From NCBI GenBank assembly GCA_964550345.1, contig CAZJYZ010000054.1:1-22422 (forward strand): a DNA stretch of 22,422 nucleotides, given 5' to 3'. Position numbers and translations under genes: made by a program. The notes beneath the pieces were generated by a model, which had not been told where the DNA came from, ran no database searches, and saw only the letters and a program-made list of their open reading frames with translations. Positions 7,576-15,115 of this stretch are shown here, piece by piece; position 1 is the stretch's first letter; the number at the start of each line of letters is the position of its first letter. The DNA is from JAAEUB01 sp964550345. GTDB taxonomy: Bacteria > Pseudomonadota > Alphaproteobacteria > Rhodobacterales > Rhodobacteraceae.

Positions 7576-8681
7576 ACGAAGCGCGCCGGGTGGTCATAAA
7601 AATCGGCTCGGCGCTGTTGGTTGATGCGGCAAGTGGGGCTTTACGGGTCAATTGGCTGGCATCGTTAGCGCAGGACGTAGCCGCGCTGACAAAGGGCGGC
7701 GTGCAGGTCGTGCTGGTTTCCAGCGGGTCAATTGCTTTGGGGCGCAAGGTTCTGAACCTACCAGCTGCCGAACTGGCGCTAGAGCAAAGTCAAGCTGCCG
7801 CTGCCGTTGGTCAAATCCGACTGGCGCGTGCTTACGAAGAGGCGCTGGCACCGCTGGGCCTGAAAACGGCTCAGGTGTTGCTGACCCTCGAAGACAGCGC
7901 CGACCGCCGCCGTTACCTCAATTCCCGCGCCACGCTGGAGCAACTTTTAGGCCTTGGCGTCGTGCCGATCGTCAATGAAAACGATACCGTGGCCACCGAC
8001 GAAATCCGTTATGGCGATAACGACCGGCTGGCGGCGCAGATCGCGGCCACAATCGGCGCGGATCACCTTGTTTTACTGTCGGATGTCGACGGGTTTTACT
8101 CGGCCAACCCCAAAACGGACCCGGAAGCGCGCCGCTACGACGTGATTGACCAGATCACCCCGGCGCTTGAGGCAATGGCAGGTGACGCTGGCACCGGGCT
8201 GTCTAAAGGCGGTATGAAAACCAAACTGATGGCGGCCAAAACTGCAACCCAGGCGGGCTGCGCCATGACCATCACTGAGGGCAGCAAAACCCATCCTCTG
8301 GCTGCATTGGATCAGGGGGCGCCTGCCACCTTGTTCACCGCAGCCACCAACCCCAAAACCGCCCGCAAACACTGGATCGCGGCGATGAAACCCAAGGGCA
8401 GCATCGTTGTCGATGTTGGTGCGGCACGGGCTCTGAGCCGCGGTAATTCGCTATTGCCCGCCGGGGTCACTGAGGTCTCGGGCATATTTGGCCGTGGGGA
8501 TCCGGTGGAAATACACGCCGCAAACGGTGATCGCTTGGGCGCTGGTTTATGCAGCTATAGTGCGTCCGAGGCGCGCGCCATCCTTGGTAAACGTTCAGAC
8601 CAGATCGAAAATCTGCTTGGCTATCCCGGGCGCCCGGCGCTCATCCATCGCGATGACATGGCGCTGGAAAACCCTCTTTGA
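7563..8681 (+). CDS. proB: Glutamate 5-kinase
   Basis: A 372-residue ProB, which phosphorylates glutamate to gamma-glutamyl phosphate, the first step of proline synthesis in the cytoplasm. The amino-acid-kinase domain shows VVIKIGSALLV (10-20), VLVSSGSIALG, the substrate-binding NENDTVATDEIRYGDND and GLSKGGMKTKL. The C-terminal portion from about residue 275 is the PUA domain found in full-length ProB. A strong GAGGAGGAT site lies inside the end of obgE, eight bases before the ATG, so the two genes are translationally linked. proA follows after 62 bases. The enzyme is usually feedback-inhibited by proline. Confidence 0.97.
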   Translation: MPSLNEARRVVIKIGSALLVDAASGALRVNWLASLAQDVAALTKGGVQVVLVSSGSIALGRKVLNLPAAELALEQSQAAAAVGQIRLARAYEEALAPLGLKTAQVLLTLEDSADRRRYLNSRATLEQLLGLGVVPIVNENDTVATDEIRYGDNDRLAAQIAATIGADHLVLLSDVDGFYSANPKTDPEARRYDVIDQITPALEAMAGDAGTGLSKGGMKTKLMAAKTATQAGCAMTITEGSKTHPLAALDQGAPATLFTAATNPKTARKHWIAAMKPKGSIVVDVGAARALSRGNSLLPAGVTEVSGIFGRGDPVEIHAANGDRLGAGLCSYSASEARAILGKRSDQIENLLGYPGRPALIHRDDMALENPL

Positions 8682-8685
8682 CATA

Positions 8686-8721
8686 CGTCTTCATCTTGGC
8701 AAAAATACCTCTGCCGGAGGC
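8686..8721 (-). repeat. Intergenic repeat element, copy A
   Basis: On the minus strand this reads GCCTCCGGCAGAGG followed by TATTTTTGCCAAGATGAA. It resembles two further copies between trmJ and dsbB. It sits between proB and proA, in the opposite sense to both. Confidence 0.6.
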
Positions 8722-8743
8722 ATAAAATCTAAAAAGGCACAAC

Positions 8744-9997
8744 ATGACTGACACAGACAACATTCCCGCCCTGATGGCCGATATCGGCGCACGCGCCCGC
8801 AAAGCCAGTGCTGAGCTTGCCTTTGCCGCGGGCGAACGCAAACAAGCCGCCCTGATAAGTGCCGCAGACGCAGTCTGGGCGCGGCGCGCGGAAATCATGT
8901 CAGCCAATGCCAAGGACATGGAATATGGCCGCGAAAAAGGGCTTTCGCCGGCGATGCTGGACCGGCTGATGCTGGACGAAGACCGTATTCAGGGCATGGT
9001 CGATGGTTTGCGCGCTGTTGGCGCCCAACCTGACCCGGTGGGCGAGGTGCTGGCCGAATGGGACATGCCTTCGGGGCTCAATATCCGCCGGGTTCGCACC
9101 CCTTTGGGGGTGATCGGCGTCATCTATGAAAGCCGCCCCAATGTCACCGCCGATGCCGGTGCGCTGTGCCTGAAAGCAGGTAATGCAGTGATTTTGCGCG
9201 GCGGCTCGGAAAGTTTTCATTCTTCCGGTGCCATCCATGCCTGTCTGGTTGACGGGTTGAAAGCTGCTGGTCTGCCCGAAGATGCCATCCAACTGGTGCC
9301 CACCCGCGACCGGGCGGCGGTTAGCGAGATGCTGACCATGACCGATACGATCGACGTGATAGTGCCGCGTGGCGGCAAGGGCCTTGTCGGGCTGGTGCAA
9401 CGCGAAGCGCGCGTACCGGTTTTTGCCCATCTTGAGGGCATCGTGCATGTCTATGTGGATAAGGACGCCGACCCTGCCAAGGCCATGGCGGTCGTACTGA
9501 ACGCCAAAACCCGGCGCACCGGTATTTGCGGTGCAGCCGAATGCCTGTTGGTGCACAAGGATATCGCCGCTGGACTGGGGCAGGAAGTTCTGAATGCTTT
9601 GATGCAAGCCGGGGTCGAAGTTCATGCCGGGAAGGGGCTGAAAGGCACGCAGCCAGCGCAGGACAGTGACTGGGGGCAGGAATTCCTTGATGCAATCATC
9701 GCCGCGAAGGTGATCGAAAACGTAGACGAGGCGATAGCGCATATTCGCCAATACGGCTCAAACCACACTGATGCTATCCTGACCGAAAATGCTGAAACCG
9801 CAGCGCATTTCTTTTCCCGGTTGGATTCAGCCATTCTGATGCACAACGCTTCGACCCAGTTCGCCGATGGCGGTGAATTTGGCATGGGGGCAGAAATTGG
9901 CATCGCCACAGGTAAAATGCACGCCCGCGGCCCGGTCGGTGCGGCGCAGCTGACATCGTTCAAATACCTGGTAACCGGTGACGGAACCGTGCGTTAA
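8744..9997 (+). CDS. proA: Gamma-glutamyl phosphate reductase
   Basis: A 417-residue ProA, normal length, which reduces gamma-glutamyl phosphate to glutamate semialdehyde with NADPH in the second step of proline synthesis. Diagnostic features are GVIGVIYESRPNVTADA (122-138), LRGGSE (151-156), the IVPRGGKGL loop (206-214) and the catalytic cysteine C262 in RTGICGAAE. The end HARGPVGAAQLTSFKYLV is the conserved C-terminal segment. It is in an operon with proB. Its TAA stop shares the TTAA at 9994-9997 with the stop of the convergent chpT gene. Confidence 0.97.
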   Translation: MTDTDNIPALMADIGARARKASAELAFAAGERKQAALISAADAVWARRAEIMSANAKDMEYGREKGLSPAMLDRLMLDEDRIQGMVDGLRAVGAQPDPVGEVLAEWDMPSGLNIRRVRTPLGVIGVIYESRPNVTADAGALCLKAGNAVILRGGSESFHSSGAIHACLVDGLKAAGLPEDAIQLVPTRDRAAVSEMLTMTDTIDVIVPRGGKGLVGLVQREARVPVFAHLEGIVHVYVDKDADPAKAMAVVLNAKTRRTGICGAAECLLVHKDIAAGLGQEVLNALMQAGVEVHAGKGLKGTQPAQDSDWGQEFLDAIIAAKVIENVDEAIAHIRQYGSNHTDAILTENAETAAHFFSRLDSAILMHNASTQFADGGEFGMGAEIGIATGKMHARGPVGAAQLTSFKYLVTGDGTVR

Positions 9998-10590
9998 AAG
10001 CCAATACGCACCCGGTCATCCTCAGTGACTAGGCTGACACTTCGCCCATTTGCGGCCAGCACCTGACCTAACAGCACGAATTGCAGATGGGCGGGGGCTG
10101 GCAGGGTGGTAACCTCGTCAACCGTCAGCATTGCCCATAGGTCAGGCATATCTTTGATGCGATCAGATATGCCTGTGACCTGCCAGCATTCCCCAGAGCG
10201 TGTCACGCTGACCTGCCCGCCAAATGGCATAATTGTTTCCAGGCACATCAAACCCAGACAGGCCAGTTTTACCTCGGTACGTGGTAAATCTCCTTCAACC
10301 TGCCAAAACAGCGGTAGTTTTGACCCAAAAATATCAGCAGGCAAAATTTTTTCAATTTCTACCGCCGAGATCATCTGCCCTTGCGGAGCCGCCCCAAAAG
10401 CAAGGTGAAAAAACCGGATACGGCGATTTGCGTTCTGCGCGGCTTCGCTGATCAAAGCCAGCTCCGGGCTTTCGAAACCTGAAAGTTCCATCAATTCAAC
10501 CCCGTTGCCAATTGCGCCGATAGGGCTGATAAGGTCGTGACAGATGCGCGAGGCAAATATGGCGGTCAGGTCGGTATCTATGGATGACAT
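9994..10590 (-). CDS. chpT: Histidine phosphotransferase ChpT
   Basis: A 198-residue ChpT-like protein. In alphaproteobacteria ChpT relays phosphate from the hybrid kinase CckA to CtrA (and CpdR), controlling cell-cycle, motility or gene-transfer functions. The phospho-accepting histidine is H18 in FASRICHDLISPIGAIGNG, the characteristic helix; the rest is a degenerate ATPase-like domain. I chose the ATG at 10588-10590 because CCGGAG lies upstream at a good distance. An in-frame ATG six codons earlier lacks a binding site. It converges on proA with overlapping stops and diverges from the DUF3553 gene, with only 12 bases between the two start codons. Confidence 0.9.
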   Translation of the reverse strand: MSSIDTDLTAIFASRICHDLISPIGAIGNGVELMELSGFESPELALISEAAQNANRRIRFFHLAFGAAPQGQMISAVEIEKILPADIFGSKLPLFWQVEGDLPRTEVKLACLGLMCLETIMPFGGQVSVTRSGECWQVTGISDRIKDMPDLWAMLTVDEVTTLPAPAHLQFVLLGQVLAANGRSVSLVTEDDRVRIGF

Positions 10591-10602
10591 GTGAGGCTCC
10601 GG

Positions 10603-10815
10603 ATGCAAAAAGACGAAAACATTCCTTCAGCGCCACCGGGGCTTTTCAGTCCGGGAATGCTGGTTCGCGCGCCAAGCCAGCCCGAATGGGGGCAAGGACA
10701 GGTGCAATCGGCTGTCGGCAGCAAGGTTAGCGTGAATTTCAAGAATGCCGGAAAACAAGTCGTCAATATAACCATAACTGATCTACTACCCGCCTATGAT
10801 GAATGGGCGCCTTAA
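10603..10815 (+). CDS. DUF3553 domain-containing small protein
   Basis: A protein of about 70 residues with a DUF3553-like body: LFSPGMLVRAPSQPEWGQG, then GQVQSAVGSKVSVNFKNAGK. This small beta-rich fold is often compared with Tudor/CarD-like modules, and its function is not established to my knowledge. The ATG at 10603 has GAGG nine bases upstream; an in-frame GTG at 10591 would add four residues. The gene is divergent from chpT, and the start codons are so close that each promoter must overlap the other's coding region or one must be read from within the other. No clear terminator follows. Confidence 0.75.
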   Translation: MQKDENIPSAPPGLFSPGMLVRAPSQPEWGQGQVQSAVGSKVSVNFKNAGKQVVNITITDLLPAYDEWAP

Positions 10816-10896
10816 TATGCGCTTATAGGTAGTATTTCTACTAGAATTCATCTACCCACCTGCAAGTGGCAAGCCTCTGCTTGCAAAACTCTCCCG

Positions 10897-10914
10897 CTGG
10901 CAATAAATCGTCAC
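10897..10914 (+). promoter_or_regulatory. Pho-box-like direct repeat upstream of olsBA
   Basis: CTGGCAATAAATCGTCAC can be read as two 7-mers (CTGGCAA, TCGTCAC) separated by four A/T bases. Each matches 5 of 7 positions of the PhoB half-site CTGTCAT/C. A TATAGT that could serve as a -10 lies at 10923-10928. An adjacent perfect inverted repeat GCAAGC-CTCT-GCTTGC occupies 10869-10884. Ornithine lipid synthesis is induced by phosphate limitation in several alphaproteobacteria, which makes this plausible but not shown. Confidence 0.35.
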
Positions 10915-11034
10915 GGCAAGTGGTATAGTCGTGAATGCTGTACAAAATCTTAACGTTGTGGGTTGTCGCAAGGTACATTGACCGGTGCCAAGGCGGACCA
11001 AATCCAGATATCAGCAACCGGAGTACGCTCTGAA

Positions 11035-11805
11035 ATGCCTGCCAAAGCCCCAGATTTTGAATTGCGGCTGGCTGATAGCAAGGCCGATCTGATTTCTGCA
11101 CAGCGCCTGCGCTATGAAGTCTTTGTGGAAGAGCTGGGCGGCTCGGGCGACATGGTGGATCACCAAGCGCGGTTGGAGCGCGATGAGTATGACCCCTATT
11201 ACGACCATTTGCTGCTGATTGACCGGGCCCGTCCGGGGCAGCCTGTCGTCGGGGTGTACAGAGTGCTTCGGGATGATCAGGCGGCGACTTTCGGACGCTT
11301 TTATTCGGAAGATGAATACGACCTTCGGCTGCTCAAAAACACAGGGCGTAAATTGCTGGAGCTTGGCCGCTCCTGTGTACACCGTGACTACCGGGGTGGC
11401 ACCGGAATGCGGCGGCTGTGGAATGGGCTGGCGGAATATGTCTTTGACCACAAAATCGAAATTCTGTTCGGGGTGGCCAGCTTTCATGGCATCGACACGG
11501 AAGCACTGAAGCTGCCGATGTCCTATCTGCACCACAACCACCTTGCGCCCGAAAACCTGCGTGCTCGAGTTGTCGAAAAACACTTTCAAAGCATGAACTT
11601 GATGGCTCCGGAAGATGTTGATCGCAAAGCAGCGATGAAGGAAATTCCCCCCTTGATCAAAGCCTATCTCAGGCTTGGGGGCTTCGTTGGCGAAGGGGCA
11701 TTTGTGGATCATGATTTCAACACGACCGATGTCTGCCTGATCATGGACACCCATGCCATGAGCGAACGGCACAAAGCCGCCTATACCCGCGGAGAAAGTG
11801 CGTGA
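11035..11805 (+). CDS. olsB: L-ornithine N(alpha)-acyltransferase (OlsB)
   Basis: A protein of about 256 residues of the OlsB/hemolysin-like GNAT family. OlsB makes lyso-ornithine lipid by transferring a 3-hydroxyacyl group from acyl carrier protein to ornithine. Recognisable segments are AQRLRYEVFVEELG near the N-terminus, LELGRSCVHRDYRGG in the centre and a C-terminal LGGFVGEGAFVDHDFNTTD. I chose the ATG at 11035; GGAG precedes it by 12 bases. An upstream in-frame TTG at 10963 would add 24 residues without a binding site. It is followed by olsA with a GTGA overlap, the classic olsBA operon. The pair identifies the function more firmly than either gene alone. Confidence 0.88.
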   Translation: MPAKAPDFELRLADSKADLISAQRLRYEVFVEELGGSGDMVDHQARLERDEYDPYYDHLLLIDRARPGQPVVGVYRVLRDDQAATFGRFYSEDEYDLRLLKNTGRKLLELGRSCVHRDYRGGTGMRRLWNGLAEYVFDHKIEILFGVASFHGIDTEALKLPMSYLHHNHLAPENLRARVVEKHFQSMNLMAPEDVDRKAAMKEIPPLIKAYLRLGGFVGEGAFVDHDFNTTDVCLIMDTHAMSERHKAAYTRGESA

Positions 11806-12632
11806 GTTCGACCTGGGATGACGACAATGCCTATCCCGAGCCCGTTCCGATATCAGCGGCGGGGTGGATAAGAATTGCCTTGCGCGCCCCGCTCGTTTTC
11901 CTGGTGCTTTTCGGTGGGCTTCTATTGTTGCTAACTTTGCGCCTTGTTGAGCGACCTTTTTTTGGCCAGGGCCGCCCGGTGACGCCCTATATCGTACAAT
12001 TTGCCTGCCGCACAGTGATACTGATCCTTGGCATCAGGTTCACAGCGCACGGAACTCCCATGCGCGGGCAGGGCGCAGTGGTGTCAAATCACGGGTCGTG
12101 GCTGGACATATTGGTGTTGAACACAAAGAAACGCATCTATTTTGTGTCAAAAGAAGAAGTCGCAGACTGGCCTGGTATCGGCCTGCTGGCCCGCGCCACC
12201 GGTACAATGTTTGTGCGTCGCGAAAGGCAGGCAGCCAGAAACCAAGTGCAGCAATTCCACGAACGCTTGGCCCTTGGGCACAAATTGTTGTTCTTCCCCG
12301 AAGGAACGTCTTCTGATTCAAGGCGGGTTTTACCTTTTAAAACAACACTGTTCGCCCCATTCCTTAACCCGGAACTTGTGCGGGAGATGCAAATTCAACC
12401 CGTCAGCGTAAATTACATAGCCCCACAGGGGCAGGATGCACGTTTTTATGGTTGGTGGGGCGAAATGGAGCTGGCGCCGCATTTGCTGCAGGTACTGGCC
12501 GCCCATCCGCAAGGCGCAATAGAAGTGACCTATCATAAGCCGGTACAGGCTGCTGATTTTGCGGATCGCAAAAAGCTGGCTGCCTATTGTGAGACGCAGG
12601 TGCGGGCTGGTCTGAAATCTACGGCACCATAG
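11802..12632 (+). CDS. olsA: Lyso-ornithine lipid O-acyltransferase (OlsA)
   Basis: A 276-residue PlsC-type acyltransferase that completes ornithine lipid by acylating the hydroxyl of lyso-ornithine lipid. It has an N-terminal membrane segment (about residues 29-47), the catalytic NHGSWLD box (H97, D102) and the glycerol-phosphate-type FPEGTSS motif (165-171). It begins with GTG, overlapping the olsB stop as GTGA, with GGAG upstream inside olsB. In isolation it could be a lysophosphatidic acid acyltransferase; the olsB partner favours OlsA. The last 14 bases overlap the convergent ThiE-like gene. Confidence 0.87.
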   Translation: MSSTWDDDNAYPEPVPISAAGWIRIALRAPLVFLVLFGGLLLLLTLRLVERPFFGQGRPVTPYIVQFACRTVILILGIRFTAHGTPMRGQGAVVSNHGSWLDILVLNTKKRIYFVSKEEVADWPGIGLLARATGTMFVRRERQAARNQVQQFHERLALGHKLLFFPEGTSSDSRRVLPFKTTLFAPFLNPELVREMQIQPVSVNYIAPQGQDARFYGWWGEMELAPHLLQVLAAHPQGAIEVTYHKPVQAADFADRKKLAAYCETQVRAGLKSTAP

Positions 12633-13242
12633 CGGCCACCAGGCGCGCCAGTTCCTCTGCCGGATCGTCGTGTTGCCAGATCTCGTTACCGATGGCAAAA
12701 AAGTCTGTTACCGGGGCCAGTTCGGCCATCTTTTCGGTGTCCAATGCGCCTTCGGCAACCACCGGAACCTCGATCATGTCCGACCACCAGGCAAACAGGT
12801 CATGATCGGCCTGTACCCCATCGCCCAGGGCCGTTTCCCCAACGGGGCCAAAGGAAACATAGTCAGCCCCGGCTTCGCCCGCATTCATCCCATCATGGCG
12901 GGAGGCACCGCAAAAAGCGCCGACAATAGCATCTTTACCTAATGATTTCCGTGCGTTGCGAACGTTTCTTACACCATCATTCAGGTGTACCCCGTCAAGG
13001 CCAAGCCGTTCGACCATTAACATGTGGTCGGCGATGACGATGGCGATGTCTCGGGCATGGGCCACTTCGCGGCAGGCATCGGCAGCGCGTGAAATGACGT
13101 CTTCATCCGCCGTGGACAAGGCCAGCCGGATGCAGGCAATGGGGCTGGCATCCAGCACTGCGGACAACTGCCCGGGAAAGCTCGTCAGATCAATCTCCGG
13201 GGGGGTGATCAGGTAAAGTTGCGGCTGCTCGGGATTGGCCAT
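12619..13242 (-). CDS. Thiamine phosphate synthase-like (ThiE/TenI family), divergent
   Basis: A 207-residue TIM-barrel protein of the ThiE/TenI family. Family landmarks are LYLITPP at residues 9-15, DGVHLND (83-89), the AFCGASRHDGM loop (109-119), AGADYVSFGPVGE (124-136) and AIGNEI near the end. Authentic ThiE normally has a basic 'REKD'-like motif after the second strand and a T-x-T-K segment after GPVF; here these positions read IRLALST and ETALGDG. Substrate use may therefore differ, and I do not assign thiE. GGAG precedes the ATG. Its stop overlaps the end of convergent olsA by 14 bases. A TfoX-domain gene lies upstream on the same strand with a 53-base gap. Confidence 0.75.
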   Translation of the reverse strand: MANPEQPQLYLITPPEIDLTSFPGQLSAVLDASPIACIRLALSTADEDVISRAADACREVAHARDIAIVIADHMLMVERLGLDGVHLNDGVRNVRNARKSLGKDAIVGAFCGASRHDGMNAGEAGADYVSFGPVGETALGDGVQADHDLFAWWSDMIEVPVVAEGALDTEKMAELAPVTDFFAIGNEIWQHDDPAEELARLVAAMVP

Positions 13243-13295
13243 TGGAGGCTCCTTAGTACTTTCAGCCGCTTCATACAGCGGAATTTCCGCCTTGG

Positions 13296-13625
13296 CTACT
13301 TCGCTGGGAGTGTTGCAATAAATTCCTGTGCCAGCGTTAGCAATTGTTCCCGTATCTGGTCATCCGCCAACGCGTCTTCGCTGACCTCGACAAAGCCGCC
13401 CATGGGACGCCCGGTAAAGGTCATTTTAACGACCCCCGGCAGATCCAGCGCCTTTTGTTCATTTTCCTTGCCAACACGGTACATGGCGCCAACGCCGGTA
13501 ACGCCGCACAACATGTGGCCGTTCAGCATAAAAGCCAGCCCGCCAAACATCTTTTTTTCACTAATATCAGGCATTTGCGCAAGGTCGTCGTGCATAATTT
13601 CTGCCAGTCCGGGATCATAAGCCAT
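13296..13625 (-). CDS. TfoX N-terminal domain protein
   Basis: A 109-residue stand-alone TfoX/Sxy N-terminal domain. The hallmark is KKMFGGLAFMLNGHMLCGV (residues 24-42), followed by MYRVGKE and a central FTGRPMGGFVEV. In gammaproteobacteria full-length Sxy/TfoX regulates competence, but isolated N-terminal domains are widespread in alphaproteobacteria without a proven role. It is on the same strand as the ThiE-like gene and diverges from trmJ; 46 bases separate the two start codons. No membrane segment or signal peptide is seen, so it is presumably cytoplasmic. Confidence 0.85.
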   Translation of the reverse strand: MAYDPGLAEIMHDDLAQMPDISEKKMFGGLAFMLNGHMLCGVTGVGAMYRVGKENEQKALDLPGVVKMTFTGRPMGGFVEVSEDALADDQIREQLLTLAQEFIATLPAK

Positions 13626-13671
13626 TCTGCCTCCTTGCCTTTCGGGTCTGGCTCAGACTACACCCTCCTTC

Positions 13672-14421
13672 ATGCAGAACAAAGTCCAAACAGAATTCGC
13701 CCCCCTGATCGTTTTGGTGCGCCCTCAAATGGGGGAAAATATTGGTGCCGCCGCGCGGGCCATGCTGAATTTCGGGTTGGAAAACATGCGCTTGGTAGCA
13801 CCCCGCGATGGTTGGCCCAACCCGGCGGCAAGTGCCATGGCTTCCGGTGCGGGGCGGGTGCTGGACGGGGCATTCGTTGCCGATGACCTGCCCGGTGCCA
13901 TTGGGGATTGCGACTATGTGCTGGCGACGACAGCGCGTGCGCGCGGCCTGACCAAGCCGGTGCTCAGCCCCGAGCGCGCCATGCAAACAGCCCGCGAAAT
14001 GCAAGGTACGGGTAAACGGGTGGCGATCTTGTTCGGACCCGAACGGGCGGGGCTTGAAAACGAGGATATCGCGCGCGCCAACGCCATTGTCACCATGCCG
14101 GTCAATCCCGATTTCGCCTCGCTTAACCTGGCGCAGTCGGTGCTGTTGATGGCCTATGAATGGCGTCGCAATTCAACCGACGTGGCACCTGAGGTGCTGG
14201 AAATGGCCAAGACCGAGCGCGCGCAGTTGGTTGAGGTTGAAAAACTGGCCGAGCATTATGAAGAAAGCCTTGAAAAAGCAGGTTTTTTCTTTCCTCCAGA
14301 AAAGGCTCCGGGCATGAAAGTGACTCTGCGCAATATGTGGAGCCGTATGGCCCTGACACGGGCGGATGTGCAGATTTTACACGGCATGTTGCGCCAGCTT
14401 TTGCGGGGTCGTGGGGAGTAG
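13672..14421 (+). CDS. trmJ: tRNA (cytidine/uridine-2'-O-)-methyltransferase TrmJ-like
   Basis: A 249-residue SPOUT-class RNA methyltransferase, of the TrmJ/LasT type that methylates the ribose at tRNA position 32 with S-adenosylmethionine. The three SpoU motifs are visible: NIGAAAR (23-29), FGPERAGLEN (121-130) and SLNLAQSVLLMAYEW (150-164). The C-terminal extension of about 80 residues is helical, as in TrmJ. No obvious Shine-Dalgarno sequence precedes the ATG, which starts right after a pyrimidine-rich CCCTCCTTC. It is divergent from the TfoX-domain gene and convergent with dsbB, with hairpins and repeats between. Confidence 0.88.
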   Translation: MQNKVQTEFAPLIVLVRPQMGENIGAAARAMLNFGLENMRLVAPRDGWPNPAASAMASGAGRVLDGAFVADDLPGAIGDCDYVLATTARARGLTKPVLSPERAMQTAREMQGTGKRVAILFGPERAGLENEDIARANAIVTMPVNPDFASLNLAQSVLLMAYEWRRNSTDVAPEVLEMAKTERAQLVEVEKLAEHYEESLEKAGFFFPPEKAPGMKVTLRNMWSRMALTRADVQILHGMLRQLLRGRGE

Positions 14422-14452
14422 TCAGCCAAGGGGTTGTGCAAAATCCGCAAGG

Positions 14453-14496
14453 CAGGGGGCCAGCCCCCTGGGGTCAAAATGCGCAGATTTTGACCC
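14453..14496 (+). terminator. Tandem hairpins after trmJ
   Basis: Two adjacent stem-loops. The first is CAGGGGG (14453-14459), loop CCAG, CCCCCTG (14464-14470). The second is a perfect ten-pair stem GGGTCAAAAT (14471-14480), six-base loop, ATTTTGACCC (14487-14496). No T-run follows, so they may be a bidirectional or factor-assisted terminator, a 3'-end stabiliser or part of the repeat next to them. Confidence 0.5.
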
Positions 14497-14498
14497 TA

Positions 14499-14527
14499 CC
14501 CCCGAGGTATTTTCCCCAAGATGAAAT
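14499..14527 (+). repeat. Intergenic repeat element, copy B
   Basis: Reads CCCCGAGGTATTTTCC followed by CCAAGATGAAAT on the plus strand. It matches copy A (8686-8721, minus) at GAGGTATTTT and CAAGATGAA. It lies downstream of trmJ in the same sense as that gene. Confidence 0.6.
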
Positions 14528-14537
14528 AAAGTCTTTT

Positions 14538-14570
14538 CCTCCTGCCAAAAATATCCCCGCCGGAAGCGCA
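14538..14570 (-). repeat. Intergenic repeat element, copy C
   Basis: On the minus strand reads GCTTCCGGCGGGG followed by ATATTTTTGGCAGGAGG. It shares TCCGGC and TATTTTTG with copy A. It faces copy B and lies downstream of dsbB in that gene's sense. Confidence 0.55.
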
Positions 14571-14617
14571 TAATTTTGTATTTGGTAACAAGGGCAACCC
14601 CCTTATGGTGCAGGGCG

Positions 14618-15115
14618 TCAGGTGCGCCTTGCAGCCATAATCCAGATCACGGCAAAAACAGCGGAGCCCAAAAAGTTCAACTGCGCCATGGTGATATCCA
14701 GCACCTGCCAAGGGATCATGTCCGACAACCGCCACGGGATCTCGTCGCACAGCACCACCGGAGCGCTCATGATCTGGTTCATCAGTTCCTCGGCCGAAAG
14801 GCCTTCGACGCCGGACGAGGTGCAGGAACTTGGGCCTTTCCACCAGCCGCGTTCGACCCCCGAATGATATGCCCCAATGCCCGAAGTTGTCGCGGCTGCC
14901 ACTGCCCCCAGAATGGGTAATACTGGCCCGCGGATCATGAGAGCCAAAGCACCAATCGCCACAGCGGCGAAATGCGGGTAGCGCTGCCACCAGCACATTT
15001 CACAGGGCGCATAGCCCAGCGCCTGAAAAGTATAGGCGCCGGCCAGCAGCGCCGCAGATGCGCCCGCGGCAATAAGGATCAGATGGGTGCGTGTCAGGTT
15101 TTGAATAAAGCTCAT
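14618..15115 (-). CDS. dsbB: Disulfide bond formation protein B
   Basis: A 165-residue DsbB-like inner-membrane protein that reoxidises periplasmic DsbA and passes electrons to quinone. The first cysteine pair is C38-E-M-C41 in PCEMCWWQRYPH, the DsbB signature. The second pair is C98 and C123 in the second periplasmic loop, with a W-rich segment between them. Four transmembrane helices are evident (about 11-31, 48-62, 66-84, 143-161). The start is the ATG at 15113-15115, overlapping the upstream stop as ATGA; an earlier in-frame start gives a hydrophilic, unfamily-like N-terminus. It follows the YqaA-like gene as a two-gene operon. No dsbA is in the window. Confidence 0.9.
   Translation of the reverse strand: MSFIQNLTRTHLILIAAGASAALLAGAYTFQALGYAPCEMCWWQRYPHFAAVAIGALALMIRGPVLPILGAVAAATTSGIGAYHSGVERGWWKGPSSCTSSGVEGLSAEELMNQIMSAPVVLCDEIPWRLSDMIPWQVLDITMAQLNFLGSAVFAVIWIMAARRT

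Noticed and set aside
8900..9751. Minus-strand frame of 283 codons inside proA
   Set aside because: Antisense to a full-length conserved ProA, with histidine- and glutamine-rich composition typical of a shadow.
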